A stretch of DNA of 64,000 bases from Salinibaculum litoreum (GTDB lineage: Archaea; Halobacteriota; Halobacteria; Halobacteriales; Haloarculaceae). Below are positions 46,383 to 54,886 of this stretch, piece by piece. The position numbers and the translations under genes are program-made. The notes under the pieces are model-generated. The model was not told where the DNA came from. It made no database searches and worked only from the letters and a program-made list of their open reading frames with translations. Positions within the stretch are counted from its first letter, which is position 1. The number at the start of each line of letters is the position of its first letter. The stretch is taken from assembly GCA_009789175.1 (NCBI GenBank), contig CP046866.1, positions 2,418,001-2,482,000 of the forward strand, in the 5' to 3' direction.

Positions 46383-47546
46383 TTACTCCTCTTCGTCCAT
46401 GATGCGCTCGGCGATGCTCTCGACGTCGGATTCGCCGAGCGCCGAGCGCACGAGCAGGCGACCGCCGATGACAGCCGGGCTCAGGACGGTATCGGCCCCA
46501 GCCCGCCGGAGTTTCTCGACGTTCTCCCGGCCGGTGGCGGCGGCGACGATGCGGCCGTCGGGATTGAGTTCGCGTGCGGTCAGGATAGCCAGCGCGTCCT
46601 GTGCGTCGTCGTTGGTGGCCGCGATGATGGCGCGGGCGTCCTCGATAGCGACCTCTTCGAGCGGGTCGTCGTCGCTTGGCTCGCCCAGCAAGACGTCGAT
46701 GTCGTGTTCGCGCAGCCACGAAGCGCGAGTCTGGTCGGGCGTGACGACGACGAACTCCACGTTGCCGTCGACGAGTTCTTCGACGAGCGGTTCCGTCAGG
46801 TCGCCGTAGCCGAGCACGACGACGTGGTCTTCCAGCAGTTCGTATTGGGTTGTCATGGTTCCGAGTGCAGCCGAAAAGCGGGCTTGAATCGCGGGGCCGA
46901 GCACCGACCCGAGCGCGAGCGCGAAACTCGCAGTCCCGAGGACGACAAGCGAGATACCGAACAGACGAGCCTTTGCGGACTCCGGGATGGCATCGCCGTA
47001 GCCGACAGTGCTCGCGGTGACGATAGTGTAATACAGCGCGTCCAGAAGCGTCGAGATGCCGGTAAATTCCTCGCGGAGCGTGTAGGTCCCGGCAGTCCCG
47101 TAGACGAGTGTCCCCACGAGCGAGGCTGTCGCGGCCAGTTGTGCCGTCGAGACGGAGACGTGACGGTCGAACCGTCGGACGTTCAAAAGCACCGTCGGTA
47201 GGGACAGCACCGACAGCACGACCAGCGGGACCGAGACATCACTGGCCTGGACGAGCCCCTGGATAGCAGTGACCGGCAACAACACCACCGTCGCGTACCA
47301 GCCCGCACGGTATCGTCGGCGCAGCGCCCACGCGCCGAACAACAGCAAAAAGCCGGTAAGCGTCCCAGTAAAGCCGGCGGCCGTCTGTGCAGCTTCGGGG
47401 ACATGTTCTGCGAGCGGGCCGGTGGTCTGCTGGACGCTGATGTTGGCGATACCGGTCGCCAGCGACAGCACGGCGACGACAGTGGTCAGCGTCACCGCCG
47501 CACGCGCCCCCAGCAGTTGCCGGCGCGTGGGCTCGTCTTTCGCCAT
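46383..47546 (-). CDS. Two-pore-helix potassium channel with TrkA-N (RCK) domain
   Basis: 387 residues. Four to five N-terminal helices, then an ion-channel pore with selectivity filter TVGYGD between two helices (about residues 160-230), then a cytosolic RCK_N domain (VVVLGYGDLTEPLVEELV). The C-terminal RCK_C seems absent; the two convergent/divergent RCK_C proteins next door could complement it. Likely a K+ channel gated by ligand binding. Start ATG 47546. Confidence 0.87.
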   Translation of the reverse strand: MAKDEPTRRQLLGARAAVTLTTVVAVLSLATGIANISVQQTTGPLAEHVPEAAQTAAGFTGTLTGFLLLFGAWALRRRYRAGWYATVVLLPVTAIQGLVQASDVSVPLVVLSVLSLPTVLLNVRRFDRHVSVSTAQLAATASLVGTLVYGTAGTYTLREEFTGISTLLDALYYTIVTASTVGYGDAIPESAKARLFGISLVVLGTASFALALGSVLGPAIQARFSAALGTMTTQYELLEDHVVVLGYGDLTEPLVEELVDGNVEFVVVTPDQTRASWLREHDIDVLLGEPSDDDPLEEVAIEDARAIIAATNDDAQDALAILTARELNPDGRIVAAATGRENVEKLRRAGADTVLSPAVIGGRLLVRSALGESDVESIAERIMDEEE

Positions 47547-47703
47547 GTCCCCTCCTCGCTGCCCTGTCCTGTAAAGTGTGCCGGCATTCGGGCCGGCACA
47601 GGCACGCCTTACCGCCCACAATCGGGAGTCTGTCCGAAGAAGCCGGCGGACACGCGTCAGACGCGCCGACAGTCATTTACTGCCCGACCGCCTGCGTGAA
47701 CGT

Positions 47704-48966
47704 ATGGCGTCGTTGCCCGTGGAGATTCTGCTCGGCATCTATCTGGGGCTGCTGGTAGGGATGGTCCCGGCGCTGGTCTCCTGGGCACTCGGGTTTGCGT
47801 TCAAATACGTCACCGACGTGACGATTCCCGGCTTCGGTGTGGTGGCACTGGCCATCGCGCTGGCGGGAGTCAACGGCGGGTTGCTCGCGCTGGCCGACCA
47901 GTCCATCACGAGCAATCCCAACGCACCGCGGGTCATCACCGCAATCGTCGTCGTCGGCATGATCTCACTCTACGCCCACAGCAAGGGCGACAAGATGGGG
48001 GCGAGCACGCCCCACCGGCTTTCGTTCTCGAATCTCCGGAAGCGAACGATTTCGAAAGACCTCGCGGACCTCATCGGCGGCGGCGACGAGGTCCGGATTC
48101 GCGTCGTCGGCGAGGTGGCCGACATGGAAGGGTATCCGCCGCTGCCCGAGGAACTGCGGGCGAGATTGCGGAGTGCCGAACTCACCTTCCCGGCGGACGT
48201 TCCCATCGACGAACTGGAAGCGCGGATGGCCGACCGCCTGCGCACCGAGTACGACCTCGGCGACGTGTCGGTCACCATCGACGAGGGCGGGCGGGCAACA
48301 GTGGTCGCGGCCCCACCGTTCTCGGGGCTCTCAAAGCGGATTACCGACGGCCGCCACGCCGTCTCGGTCAGCGGACTCATCCCGACGGGGCTGGCCCGCG
48401 GGGACGAAGTGACGGTCATCACGGCCAACGCACAGGTCAGGGGGACCGTCGTCAGCGCCAACTCCGGCACAAGCGAGAGCGAGGAGCCGGATATCGAACC
48501 CCGAATGACCGACGAACCGGCGGAAGACGACGAAGAGGAGACGCCGAAACCGGTCCGGGCACCGACCACCAGCGGCGGGGAGGGCCGGCTGACGGTGGCC
48601 GTCACCCGGACGGACGTACAGCCGCTGTTGCGGGCCGACCAGGCGAAGGTGGTCGTCGAGTCCCGTGGCACCCGCCGGGAGTACGAGGTCATCTCCCTGC
48701 TCCGGCGGGCGGACAAGCGTTTCCGCCGGTTCACGGTGCGGGCCGGGAGCAAACTCGCCGGCCACACCGTCGGGTCCGCACGCCTGCAGGAAGCGTACGG
48801 AGTGGCCGTGCTGGCGGTCAGGAAAACCGACGGCTGGACCATCGCACCACAGGGCGACACCACGCTGGCCGAGGGCGACGAACTGTTCGCGGTCGGCACT
48901 CGCGGAGACCTGGAGGAGTTCGCCGGGTCGACGACAGCCGAGCGGGTTCCAGGGGGTGACGACTGA
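47704..48966 (+). CDS. Membrane protein with RCK_C (TrkA-C) domain
   Basis: 420 residues. Three N-terminal helices, a cytoplasmic region of about 200 residues of unknown fold, an acidic linker (around residues 255-285), and a C-terminal RCK_C domain (RRFTVRAGSKLAGHTVGSARLQ ... IAPQGDTTLAEGDELFAVG). No pore motif. Overlaps the next gene by TGATG, so both are co-translated and may form a complex. CATTTACTG lies 27 nt upstream. It is divergent from the potassium channel gene. Confidence 0.78.
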   Translation: MASLPVEILLGIYLGLLVGMVPALVSWALGFAFKYVTDVTIPGFGVVALAIALAGVNGGLLALADQSITSNPNAPRVITAIVVVGMISLYAHSKGDKMGASTPHRLSFSNLRKRTISKDLADLIGGGDEVRIRVVGEVADMEGYPPLPEELRARLRSAELTFPADVPIDELEARMADRLRTEYDLGDVSVTIDEGGRATVVAAPPFSGLSKRITDGRHAVSVSGLIPTGLARGDEVTVITANAQVRGTVVSANSGTSESEEPDIEPRMTDEPAEDDEEETPKPVRAPTTSGGEGRLTVAVTRTDVQPLLRADQAKVVVESRGTRREYEVISLLRRADKRFRRFTVRAGSKLAGHTVGSARLQEAYGVAVLAVRKTDGWTIAPQGDTTLAEGDELFAVGTRGDLEEFAGSTTAERVPGGDD

Positions 48967-51233
48967 TGGTCGTCCTCCAGTCGCTTATCGGGCGCGTGAC
49001 CGGGCTGGTCGCACAGCTCGTCGGTCTGGGGATTTTCGCCGCCGTACTGGCAGCCGCGGCGGCCGTCGTCCACCGCTGGTACGTCCGGGAGGGGATTGCT
49101 CGCGCGCTCGCCCTCCTGGTCGGGTTGAGCGGCGTCGCCGTCTACCTCAACACGACGACGGCACTCGGGACGGTCATCGCCGGGTCCAGTGCGCCGACGG
49201 AGACACAGGTCGCGCTGTTCAACATCAGCGCCTTCATCGTCGGAGCCGGCGGCGCGTTGCTCGGCCGGACCGTCGGCGACCGCTTCGGGACCGACGTACT
49301 GCTGGGGGAGGGCTTTGCCGACATGGAGGCGGACGTGGGCCGTCTCGTCCAGTCGGTCGGCCGGGTGGTCGTCGTCGAACTCCCGACCGAAATCGACGAT
49401 ACCGTCGGCTACGACCCGGTTGCAGCCGAAACGAAGGAGGAACTGGCGGGCAAGCGGTTCGTCTTCCCCCGCCGGCTCACCATCGGTGAGTTGCGCGAAC
49501 GGCTCGTCACCCGGCTGAAAGCCGACTACGGCGTCGGCCACGTCGATGTCGAACTCGACGACGACGGCACCGTCGAGTACCTCGCCCTCGGGAGCCGTGC
49601 GGCAGGCATCGGGCCGACGCTGCCGCCGGCGACGAACGCCGTCGTCATCCGCGCCGACCCCGCTTTCGCCGCCAGCGCCGGCGACCTGGTACAGGTCTGG
49701 GAGACCGACCCCATGCGGCGGGTACTCACCGCGGAGTTGCGCGGCGTATCCGAGGACACTGTGACCATCGCCATCGACGCCGCGGACACCCAGAAAGTCG
49801 ACCCGACGCGGGAGTACCGGCTGGTGACCCTTCCCGTCGAGGACCGCCCGGACCGGGAGTTCGCCTCGCTGTTGCGGGCGGCCGAGGAGACGTTCAGTTC
49901 CGTCACCGTCGAGGCCGGCAGCCCGCTGCATGGCATGCCGGTCGGGGCGCTGGATTTCACCGTGGTCGCGCTCAAGCCGGAGGGGGAACAGCCCCGTGCC
50001 ATCCCGGACCGGACGACCGTACTCGCACCGGGTGACGTGGTCTTCGCTATCGCCCGGCCCGAACACCTGCGCCGGCTGGAGGCGGCCGCCCGGCCGCTTG
50101 ACCCCTCGCTGGTCAGCAGCCCCGCCCCACAGCAAAGCCCCCAGCCGGCTACCGGCGACACGACCGCAGACGACGCCTCCGACAGCGACCAGACGACCGA
50201 CCAGTCCGGCGACGACCAGCCCAGTCCTGCCCAGGAACCGGCGGCTGACCCCACAGCCGACGAGACGGAGATGCCCGACGAGACAGAAGTGCCGCCAGCG
50301 GAGGCAGCGACCGGGGCAGAGACCCCCGAGGACGACGCAGAGCCCGAAAGTGCGCCGCTTGCCGGCGACAGCGACGGGACGGACAGCGAAGGGTCGGCGA
50401 CACCGGACCCGGACGACACGGACGACGCGGAGCCGGCCAGTGCCGCGGCAGACGACGGCGAGGACGCGGACGACGGACAAAGCGGTGGAGTCGGGTCCTC
50501 CTCGTTCCAGCAACTCAAAGCGGAGTTCGAGTCCGGCGACGCCGACTGGGCCGAGGAGGACGAGCGCCCGCCGAGCGAGGACGAGTCGGCGACTGCCGAT
50601 GCGACGGCGGACGCGGACAGCGAGGGTGCCGCGTTCGAGGGCAACGGCGTGGACACGCTGGATGTGGGGGACGAAGACACGGGGGATGGCCCCGATGAGC
50701 TGGACAGCGACGAAGACATCGACGGCCTGGCACTGGAGGACGACACCGAAACGGGGAGTGACACTGTCGAGACGGACAGTGGCGGACTCGATAGCGGCGT
50801 CGGGTTGGAAGATGCGAGTTTCGGGGACGAGGACGACAGCGAGCCCGAAGCGGACAGCGACGACGGGTTAGCCGGTCTGGATTTCGACGACGATGACGAC
50901 GATGGGCTAGATGAGTTGAGTTTCGACGACGATGAGGACGACGGGGGCGACGACCTATCCAGTCTGAGTTTCGACGACGATGACACGGAAGAGGGGTTCT
51001 CGCTGGACGAGGACGACGATGCAGAGGGCGAGACAGGGGAGAAAAGCGATGGCGACAGCGACGACGACGCGGAGGACAAAAGCAATAGCGACGACGATGA
51101 GGACGACGACGGCGGCGGGGGCGGCGGTGCAGCGTCGTTCCAGCAACTCAAAGAGGAGTTCGAGTCCGGCGACGCCGACTGGGAGGACGATATCTCAGAC
51201 AGCCCGGGCGGGGACATGCGACTGGACGAGTAG
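48966..51233 (+). CDS. Membrane RCK_C protein with long acidic tail
   Basis: 755 residues. N-terminal membrane part (about three helices), a cytosolic region, an RCK_C domain ending near residue 375 (SVTVEAGSPLHGMPVGALDF ... VLAPGDVVFAIA), then about 370 residues of extremely Asp/Glu-rich, probably disordered sequence. The tail holds two copies of a 17-residue motif, SFQQLKxEFESGDADWx, at about residue 513 and at the C-terminus. Translationally coupled to the preceding RCK_C gene. The motif might dock a common partner. Confidence 0.75.
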   Translation: MVVLQSLIGRVTGLVAQLVGLGIFAAVLAAAAAVVHRWYVREGIARALALLVGLSGVAVYLNTTTALGTVIAGSSAPTETQVALFNISAFIVGAGGALLGRTVGDRFGTDVLLGEGFADMEADVGRLVQSVGRVVVVELPTEIDDTVGYDPVAAETKEELAGKRFVFPRRLTIGELRERLVTRLKADYGVGHVDVELDDDGTVEYLALGSRAAGIGPTLPPATNAVVIRADPAFAASAGDLVQVWETDPMRRVLTAELRGVSEDTVTIAIDAADTQKVDPTREYRLVTLPVEDRPDREFASLLRAAEETFSSVTVEAGSPLHGMPVGALDFTVVALKPEGEQPRAIPDRTTVLAPGDVVFAIARPEHLRRLEAAARPLDPSLVSSPAPQQSPQPATGDTTADDASDSDQTTDQSGDDQPSPAQEPAADPTADETEMPDETEVPPAEAATGAETPEDDAEPESAPLAGDSDGTDSEGSATPDPDDTDDAEPASAAADDGEDADDGQSGGVGSSSFQQLKAEFESGDADWAEEDERPPSEDESATADATADADSEGAAFEGNGVDTLDVGDEDTGDGPDELDSDEDIDGLALEDDTETGSDTVETDSGGLDSGVGLEDASFGDEDDSEPEADSDDGLAGLDFDDDDDDGLDELSFDDDEDDGGDDLSSLSFDDDDTEEGFSLDEDDDAEGETGEKSDGDSDDDAEDKSNSDDDEDDDGGGGGGAASFQQLKEEFESGDADWEDDISDSPGGDMRLDE
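50502..50550. repeat. 49-bp coding direct repeat, copy 1
   Basis: Matches 51135-51183 at 48 of 49 bases (C versus A at position 20), encoding the SFQQLK(A/E)EFESGDADW motif. Near-identity at synonymous sites points to recent duplication or conversion. Confidence 0.8.
51135..51183. repeat. 49-bp coding direct repeat, copy 2
   Basis: Second copy of the repeat at 50502-50550, at the C-terminus of the same protein. Confidence 0.8.
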
Positions 51234-51339
51234 GCAGGGCGGGGACGAAACTGGCGCGTGAGAGTTTCAGGAACCCGATTTCGCCGGGCCTCCCGGCGAC
51301 CGTGATACATATGTAGCTACCTCCCTACACTCTTTGTGA

Positions 51340-51807
51340 ATGAGTTTCGACCCGCGAGGGTCCCTGCGACGGGCCGTCGGACGGACGAAGCGGCTCCTGC
51401 GGCGAGCGTTCGACCAGCAACACAGTACCGAACGTGTCGCACGGAGCTTCAGTCTCGGCCTGTTCGTCGCCATGCTCCCGACGGTGGGAATCGGGCCGAG
51501 TATTCTCCTCGGACTGTCGACGCTTGTCGACCGACTCAATCGGCTGGCACTGATTGCATCGGTGGCCGTCTGTAATCCGCTGGTGAAACCGGCCATCTAC
51601 GTCGCCAGCCTCGCCGTGGGTTTTGGCTTACTGGGGCCGGTCGAAGGTGCCAGTATCACTGACGCCTCGCTGGCGGCCGCACCGGACGTGGTGGTCCGGC
51701 TGCTCCTCGGAAACGTCATCCTCGCAGTCGTGGTCGCGGTGCCGGGCTACGTGCTCGCACATCGTACCGTCGACCACTACAGAAAACGAGACACAGCGGT
51801 CGCCTAG
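51340..51807 (+). CDS. DUF2062 family membrane protein
   Basis: 155 residues, two to three helices. ERVARSFSLGLFVAMLPTVGIGPSILL and AVCNPLVKPAIYVASLAVG fit the DUF2062 pattern (short membrane proteins with conserved NP). Function unknown. TATA-like CATATGTA lies about 27 nt upstream. It converges with the HxlR gene (1-bp gap). Confidence 0.8.
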   Translation: MSFDPRGSLRRAVGRTKRLLRRAFDQQHSTERVARSFSLGLFVAMLPTVGIGPSILLGLSTLVDRLNRLALIASVAVCNPLVKPAIYVASLAVGFGLLGPVEGASITDASLAAAPDVVVRLLLGNVILAVVVAVPGYVLAHRTVDHYRKRDTAVA

Positions 51808-51808
51808 A

Positions 51809-52171
51809 CTACCGCTCTGGCGGGTCGGACACGTCGACCCACTCGTCGGCCCACGATTCTATCGCGTCGAAGACGGGACACAGCGACTGCCCTTTCGCGG
51901 TCAGCGAGTAGTACGTCGCCACGGGCGCAGCCTCCTCCATGCGCCGGTCCACGAAGTCCAGTTCCTGCAGGTCATCGAGCACCCGCGAGAGCGTACGCGA
52001 ACTCGCACCCGTCGACTCCTTGAGTTCGTTGAACCGCTTTTCTCCCGCCGAAAGGTCGTGTAACACGACCAGCCGCCACTTCGAACCGATCTGCTCCAGC
52101 GAATCGATGACCGCACACGGCCCCTCGTCGGCGACCGTCTCCTGTTCCAGATGCGTCGTCTCCGTAGCCAT
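51809..52171 (-). CDS. HxlR/DUF24-family transcriptional regulator
   Basis: 120 residues. Winged helix: VIDSLEQIGSKWRLVVLHDL, RFNELKESTGASSRTLSRVLDDLQELDFVDR, wing with YYSLTAKGQSL. Cys19 in EGPCAVIDSL sits at the position of the redox-sensing Cys of Bacillus YodB and CatR, regulators of quinone and diamide response. A second Cys (SLCPVF) is in the C-terminal helix. It is divergent from doxX and likely controls that cluster. An inverted repeat overlaps its promoter. Start at ATG 52171. Confidence 0.85.
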   Translation of the reverse strand: MATETTHLEQETVADEGPCAVIDSLEQIGSKWRLVVLHDLSAGEKRFNELKESTGASSRTLSRVLDDLQELDFVDRRMEEAAPVATYYSLTAKGQSLCPVFDAIESWADEWVDVSDPPER

Positions 52172-52206
52172 ACTCGTTATTTCTCTCCCACCATCATCAA
52201 GGTTCG

Positions 52207-52221
52207 TATCCGAACCGGATA
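52207..52221. promoter_or_regulatory. Inverted repeat upstream of the HxlR gene, candidate operator
   Basis: TATCCG-AAC-CGGATA, perfect 6-bp arms, 36-50 nt before the HxlR start. It overlaps GGTTCG-TATC-CGAACC (52201-52216). The position fits auto-regulation by a dimeric regulator. Confidence 0.4.
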
Positions 52222-52308
52222 ACACAACGATACCAGCTGGCAGAGTGTCATGGTGGCATCGCTGTCACCCCACAGCACCGCAGCCACCCGGTAACACTGA
52301 TGTCAGAT

Positions 52309-52324
52309 CACATATATGTATGTG
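52309..52324. promoter_or_regulatory. Palindrome over the TATA box of the doxX leader, candidate operator
   Basis: CACATA-TATG-TATGTG, perfect arms, containing a TATA-like CATATATG whose spacing (about 27-30 nt) points to a transcript start at the leader ORF ATG 52346. A near-identical core (CATACATGTATA) occurs in the promoter of the VOC dioxygenase gene. Confidence 0.5.
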
Positions 52325-52345
52325 GGCGGCCAAGCTACGAGTGCA

Positions 52346-52417
52346 ATGAGTACGAGCCGTGCAGTCGAGGGCGAATCGCTTCACAGTCACCGCGGGGCTA
52401 CGGAGGTGCGTGTCTGA
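52346..52417 (+). CDS. 23-codon leader ORF coupled to doxX
   Basis: ATG 52346 to TGA 52417, 23 residues (MSTSRAVEGESLHSHRGATE... ). The ATG sits where a leaderless transcript from the CATATATG element would begin, and its TGA overlaps the doxX ATG (TGATG). It may serve only to load ribosomes on doxX, or be a regulatory leader peptide. No homologue known to me. Confidence 0.45.
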   Translation: MSTSRAVEGESLHSHRGATEVRV

Positions 52418-52830
52418 TGGTCGAGTCGGGCATCGCCGCGGTTGCCTTACTCGTCGGGCGGGTGCTGTTCGGGGGGCTGCTGGCCGTCCAGGGGTTGAAT
52501 CACTTCACGGGAACTGAGGAGATGGCGGGCTACGCACAGGCGAAGGGGCTGCCCGCGCCGAGGTTTAGCGTCCTCGCCTCGGGCGGGTTGCTCGTCGCCG
52601 GCGGGCTGGCCCTCGTGGTGGGCGTCCTGCCGGGCGTCGCCGCGGGTGCCATTGCGCTTTTCCTCGTCGTCTCGGGAGTCGCGATGCACGACTTCTGGGC
52701 TGTCCCCGAAGACCAGCAGCAAGACGAGATGGTCCAGTTCATGAAAAACATCGAGCTGGCGGGCGCGGCGCTGGTCTTTCTGGCCGTCTCCACGCTTGAG
52801 TGGGGTTACGCGCTGGGTGTCGGACTGTGA
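52417..52830 (+). CDS. DoxX-family membrane protein
   Basis: 137 residues, four helices; GRVLFGGLLAVQGLNHFTG and the MHDFWAVPEDQQQDEMVQFMKNIELAGAAL segment are typical of the DoxX/MhqP/CatD family. In Bacillus, DoxX members sit in the MhqR and CatR regulons that respond to quinones and catechols; the molecular role is likely electron transfer or redox protection at the membrane. Translation is coupled to the leader ORF. Confidence 0.85.
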   Translation: MVESGIAAVALLVGRVLFGGLLAVQGLNHFTGTEEMAGYAQAKGLPAPRFSVLASGGLLVAGGLALVVGVLPGVAAGAIALFLVVSGVAMHDFWAVPEDQQQDEMVQFMKNIELAGAALVFLAVSTLEWGYALGVGL

Positions 52831-52883
52831 TGGGCCACAGACTGATTGGGTACAGGCTCCTAAGAGGGTAGCGTGACCACTCC

Positions 52884-53522
52884 ATGACTGGCCCACACCA
52901 GGACCAACCGCTCGTGACCGCCGGCACCGACCTCGACGAGGCGGCGGCGGCGCTGGTGGCGGTCCACGGCCGCGGCGCAACCGCACAGAGTATCGCCCAG
53001 ACCGGCCTGCAACTCCACCAGCCCGGTCTCGCCGTGCTGGCCCCACAGGCCGCCCGCAACAGGTGGTACCCGCGGTCGTTTCTCGAACCCGTCGAGACGA
53101 ACGAACCCGGGCGCAGTTCGGGCCTGCAGGCCGTCGGCGACGCCATCGAGACGGCCGCGGAGGCGGGGATTCCCGTCGAGAACGTGCTGGTACTTGGCTT
53201 CTCGCAGGGAGGCTGTCTCGCCAGCGAGTACGTCGCCCGCAACCCCCGCCGCTACGGCGGTGCGGTCGCCTTCTCGGGCGGACTCATCGGCGAGACCGTC
53301 ACGGAGAGTGCCTTCGAGGGCGACCTCGACGGGACGCCCTGTTTCCTGGGCTGTTCGGATGTCGACCCCCACATCCCGGAGGAGCGCGTCCACGAGACCG
53401 CCGCCGTCTTCGAGCAACTGGGCGGCGACGTGGAGACCCGCATCTACGAGGGGATGGGCCACGGCGTCAATCAGGACGAACTCGATTACGTGAGCGGGAT
53501 GGTCGAGTCCCTGCTGGACTGA
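52884..53522 (+). CDS. Alpha/beta hydrolase, carboxylesterase/phospholipase (MhqD-like)
   Basis: 212 residues. Catalytic Ser107 in GFSQGG, Asp in GCSDVDPHIP and His in GMGHGVN; oxyanion segment ALVAVHGRGATA. Belongs to the small carboxylesterase/lysophospholipase group that includes B. subtilis MhqD. Lies 53 bp after doxX on the same strand. Confidence 0.85.
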   Translation: MTGPHQDQPLVTAGTDLDEAAAALVAVHGRGATAQSIAQTGLQLHQPGLAVLAPQAARNRWYPRSFLEPVETNEPGRSSGLQAVGDAIETAAEAGIPVENVLVLGFSQGGCLASEYVARNPRRYGGAVAFSGGLIGETVTESAFEGDLDGTPCFLGCSDVDPHIPEERVHETAAVFEQLGGDVETRIYEGMGHGVNQDELDYVSGMVESLLD

Positions 53523-53540
53523 GCAGGGTCCGGCAGACAG

Positions 53541-53978
53541 CTACCCGGCTTCCTGTGCGAACCCGGCAGCGGCCAGCAGCGACAGAAAGAGCAACATGGG
53601 GACGTGGCCGAGAAAGACCAGAAAATACAGTATCGAGAGGTCGATGCGGCCGAAGTAGGAGAGGATGAGTTCCGGGACGGTCCACCACGTCGCGGCCGCC
53701 ACGAGAAAGGAGAGTCCGACCAGAATCGAGAGCCAGTCGGTCGGCGCGAGCAGGAACTGGACGTACCGGTCGACGCCATCCGACCCGTAGACGAGCGCAC
53801 CGAAAAGCGCGATAGCCGCGACAGACAATCCGACGGCCGTGAGCGGGTCGGGCGGAACCGACTCGGTGACCACCCGACGGACCACCTGCCAGTTCAGGGC
53901 GAGATACGGCGGTACCGCTACCAGGAGGTACAGACCGACGAAGACCGCGACTCGCTTCCCCCGCCCCCTGGGGAACAT
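53541..53978 (-). CDS. Membrane protein of unknown function
   Basis: 145 residues, about four helices. Converges with the hydrolase gene. Minus-strand CATATATG at about 54006-54013 lies roughly 30 nt before the start and suggests its own promoter. No family recognised. Confidence 0.6.
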   Translation of the reverse strand: MFPRGRGKRVAVFVGLYLLVAVPPYLALNWQVVRRVVTESVPPDPLTAVGLSVAAIALFGALVYGSDGVDRYVQFLLAPTDWLSILVGLSFLVAAATWWTVPELILSYFGRIDLSILYFLVFLGHVPMLLFLSLLAAAGFAQEAG

Positions 53979-54032
53979 CGTGATAGAACTTTAACACACG
54001 TCGACATATATGCTGCGGGGCAGGCAATCGGG

Positions 54033-54866
54033 TCAGGCCCGGACGATGCGCACTTCGATGCCGTCAGGGTCAGTCACCGCGACACCGTCATCGAGACGGC
54101 GCGTCTCGTGGTCGCTCTCGGAGAGGCGCTGTCGGGCGTCGACCAGCGCCGCGTCGGTCGGCACCACGAGTTCGAACCAGTCGACGCCGCGGCCGGTCGC
54201 CGGGTCCGAGCGGTCGTTCCAGACGTTCAGTCCGATGTGGTGGTGGTAGTCGCCGGCGGCGACGAAGAGGGCACCGTCGAGTTCCTGGCGGACGCCGAGT
54301 CCGAGTGTGTCGACGTAGAATGCGCGGGCGGCCGCGAGGTCGGTCACTTCCAGATGGACGTGGCCGATGTCGCTCCCGTCGGGGACCGTCTCCGCGCCGG
54401 CCGCCTCGTCGCGCAGGTCCCCGAGTGCGAGCGGGAGCGTGTCCATCTGGACGCGCCCGTCGGCGGTCGGCCAGACGCGTTTGGGCTGGTCACAGTAGAT
54501 TTCGACGCCGTTGTCCTCGGGGTCGTGGAGATACAGTGCCTCGCTGACCCGGTGGTTCGAGGCACCGGTCAGACGCCACTCGGCCTCGATGCGTTTCAGC
54601 GCGTCCGCCAGCGCACGCCGGTCCGGAACGCGGACAGCGGTATGGAAGAGGCCGGCCTCGGTGCTGGTCCGGGCCGGTGTTCCGGTGGCTCGCTGTACCA
54701 CGAGCAGCGAGTCGCCGCCGGCACCGAGAACGACGCGGTCAGCCGCCTCCTCGATGGGCGAGAGCCCGACGACAGACTGATAGAAGTCGACGACACCGTC
54801 GAGATTGGCCACGCGAAGCGCCACGCGGCCGACGGCCGTCTCCGGGGGCAACGAATGTGCTGTCAT
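54033..54866 (-). CDS. VOC-family ring-cleaving dioxygenase (CatE/MhqE-like)
   Basis: 277 residues with two glyoxalase/VOC modules. The C-terminal module has the metal set HVHLEV (His), YHHHIGLN (His) and GIEVRI (Glu), as in catechol-2,3-dioxygenases. N-terminal module has AVGRVALRV, FHTAVRV and GVEIYCD. Expected to open catechol or hydroquinone rings with Fe(II). Start ATG 54866. The upstream CATACATGTATA palindrome resembles the doxX promoter element. Confidence 0.82.
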   Translation of the reverse strand: MTAHSLPPETAVGRVALRVANLDGVVDFYQSVVGLSPIEEAADRVVLGAGGDSLLVVQRATGTPARTSTEAGLFHTAVRVPDRRALADALKRIEAEWRLTGASNHRVSEALYLHDPEDNGVEIYCDQPKRVWPTADGRVQMDTLPLALGDLRDEAAGAETVPDGSDIGHVHLEVTDLAAARAFYVDTLGLGVRQELDGALFVAAGDYHHHIGLNVWNDRSDPATGRGVDWFELVVPTDAALVDARQRLSESDHETRRLDDGVAVTDPDGIEVRIVRA

Positions 54867-54886
54867 ACTGGCGATTCGGCAGCCAG

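Noticed and set aside
49142-51233. CRISPR-like or tandem repeat array in the Asp-rich coding region
   Set aside because: GAC/GAG codon repetition only; no regular repeat-spacer structure apart from the two 49-bp copies.
49526-51310. 594-residue Ser-rich frame antisense to the acidic-tail protein
   Set aside because: The Ser richness is the reverse complement of Asp/Glu codons; no independent support.
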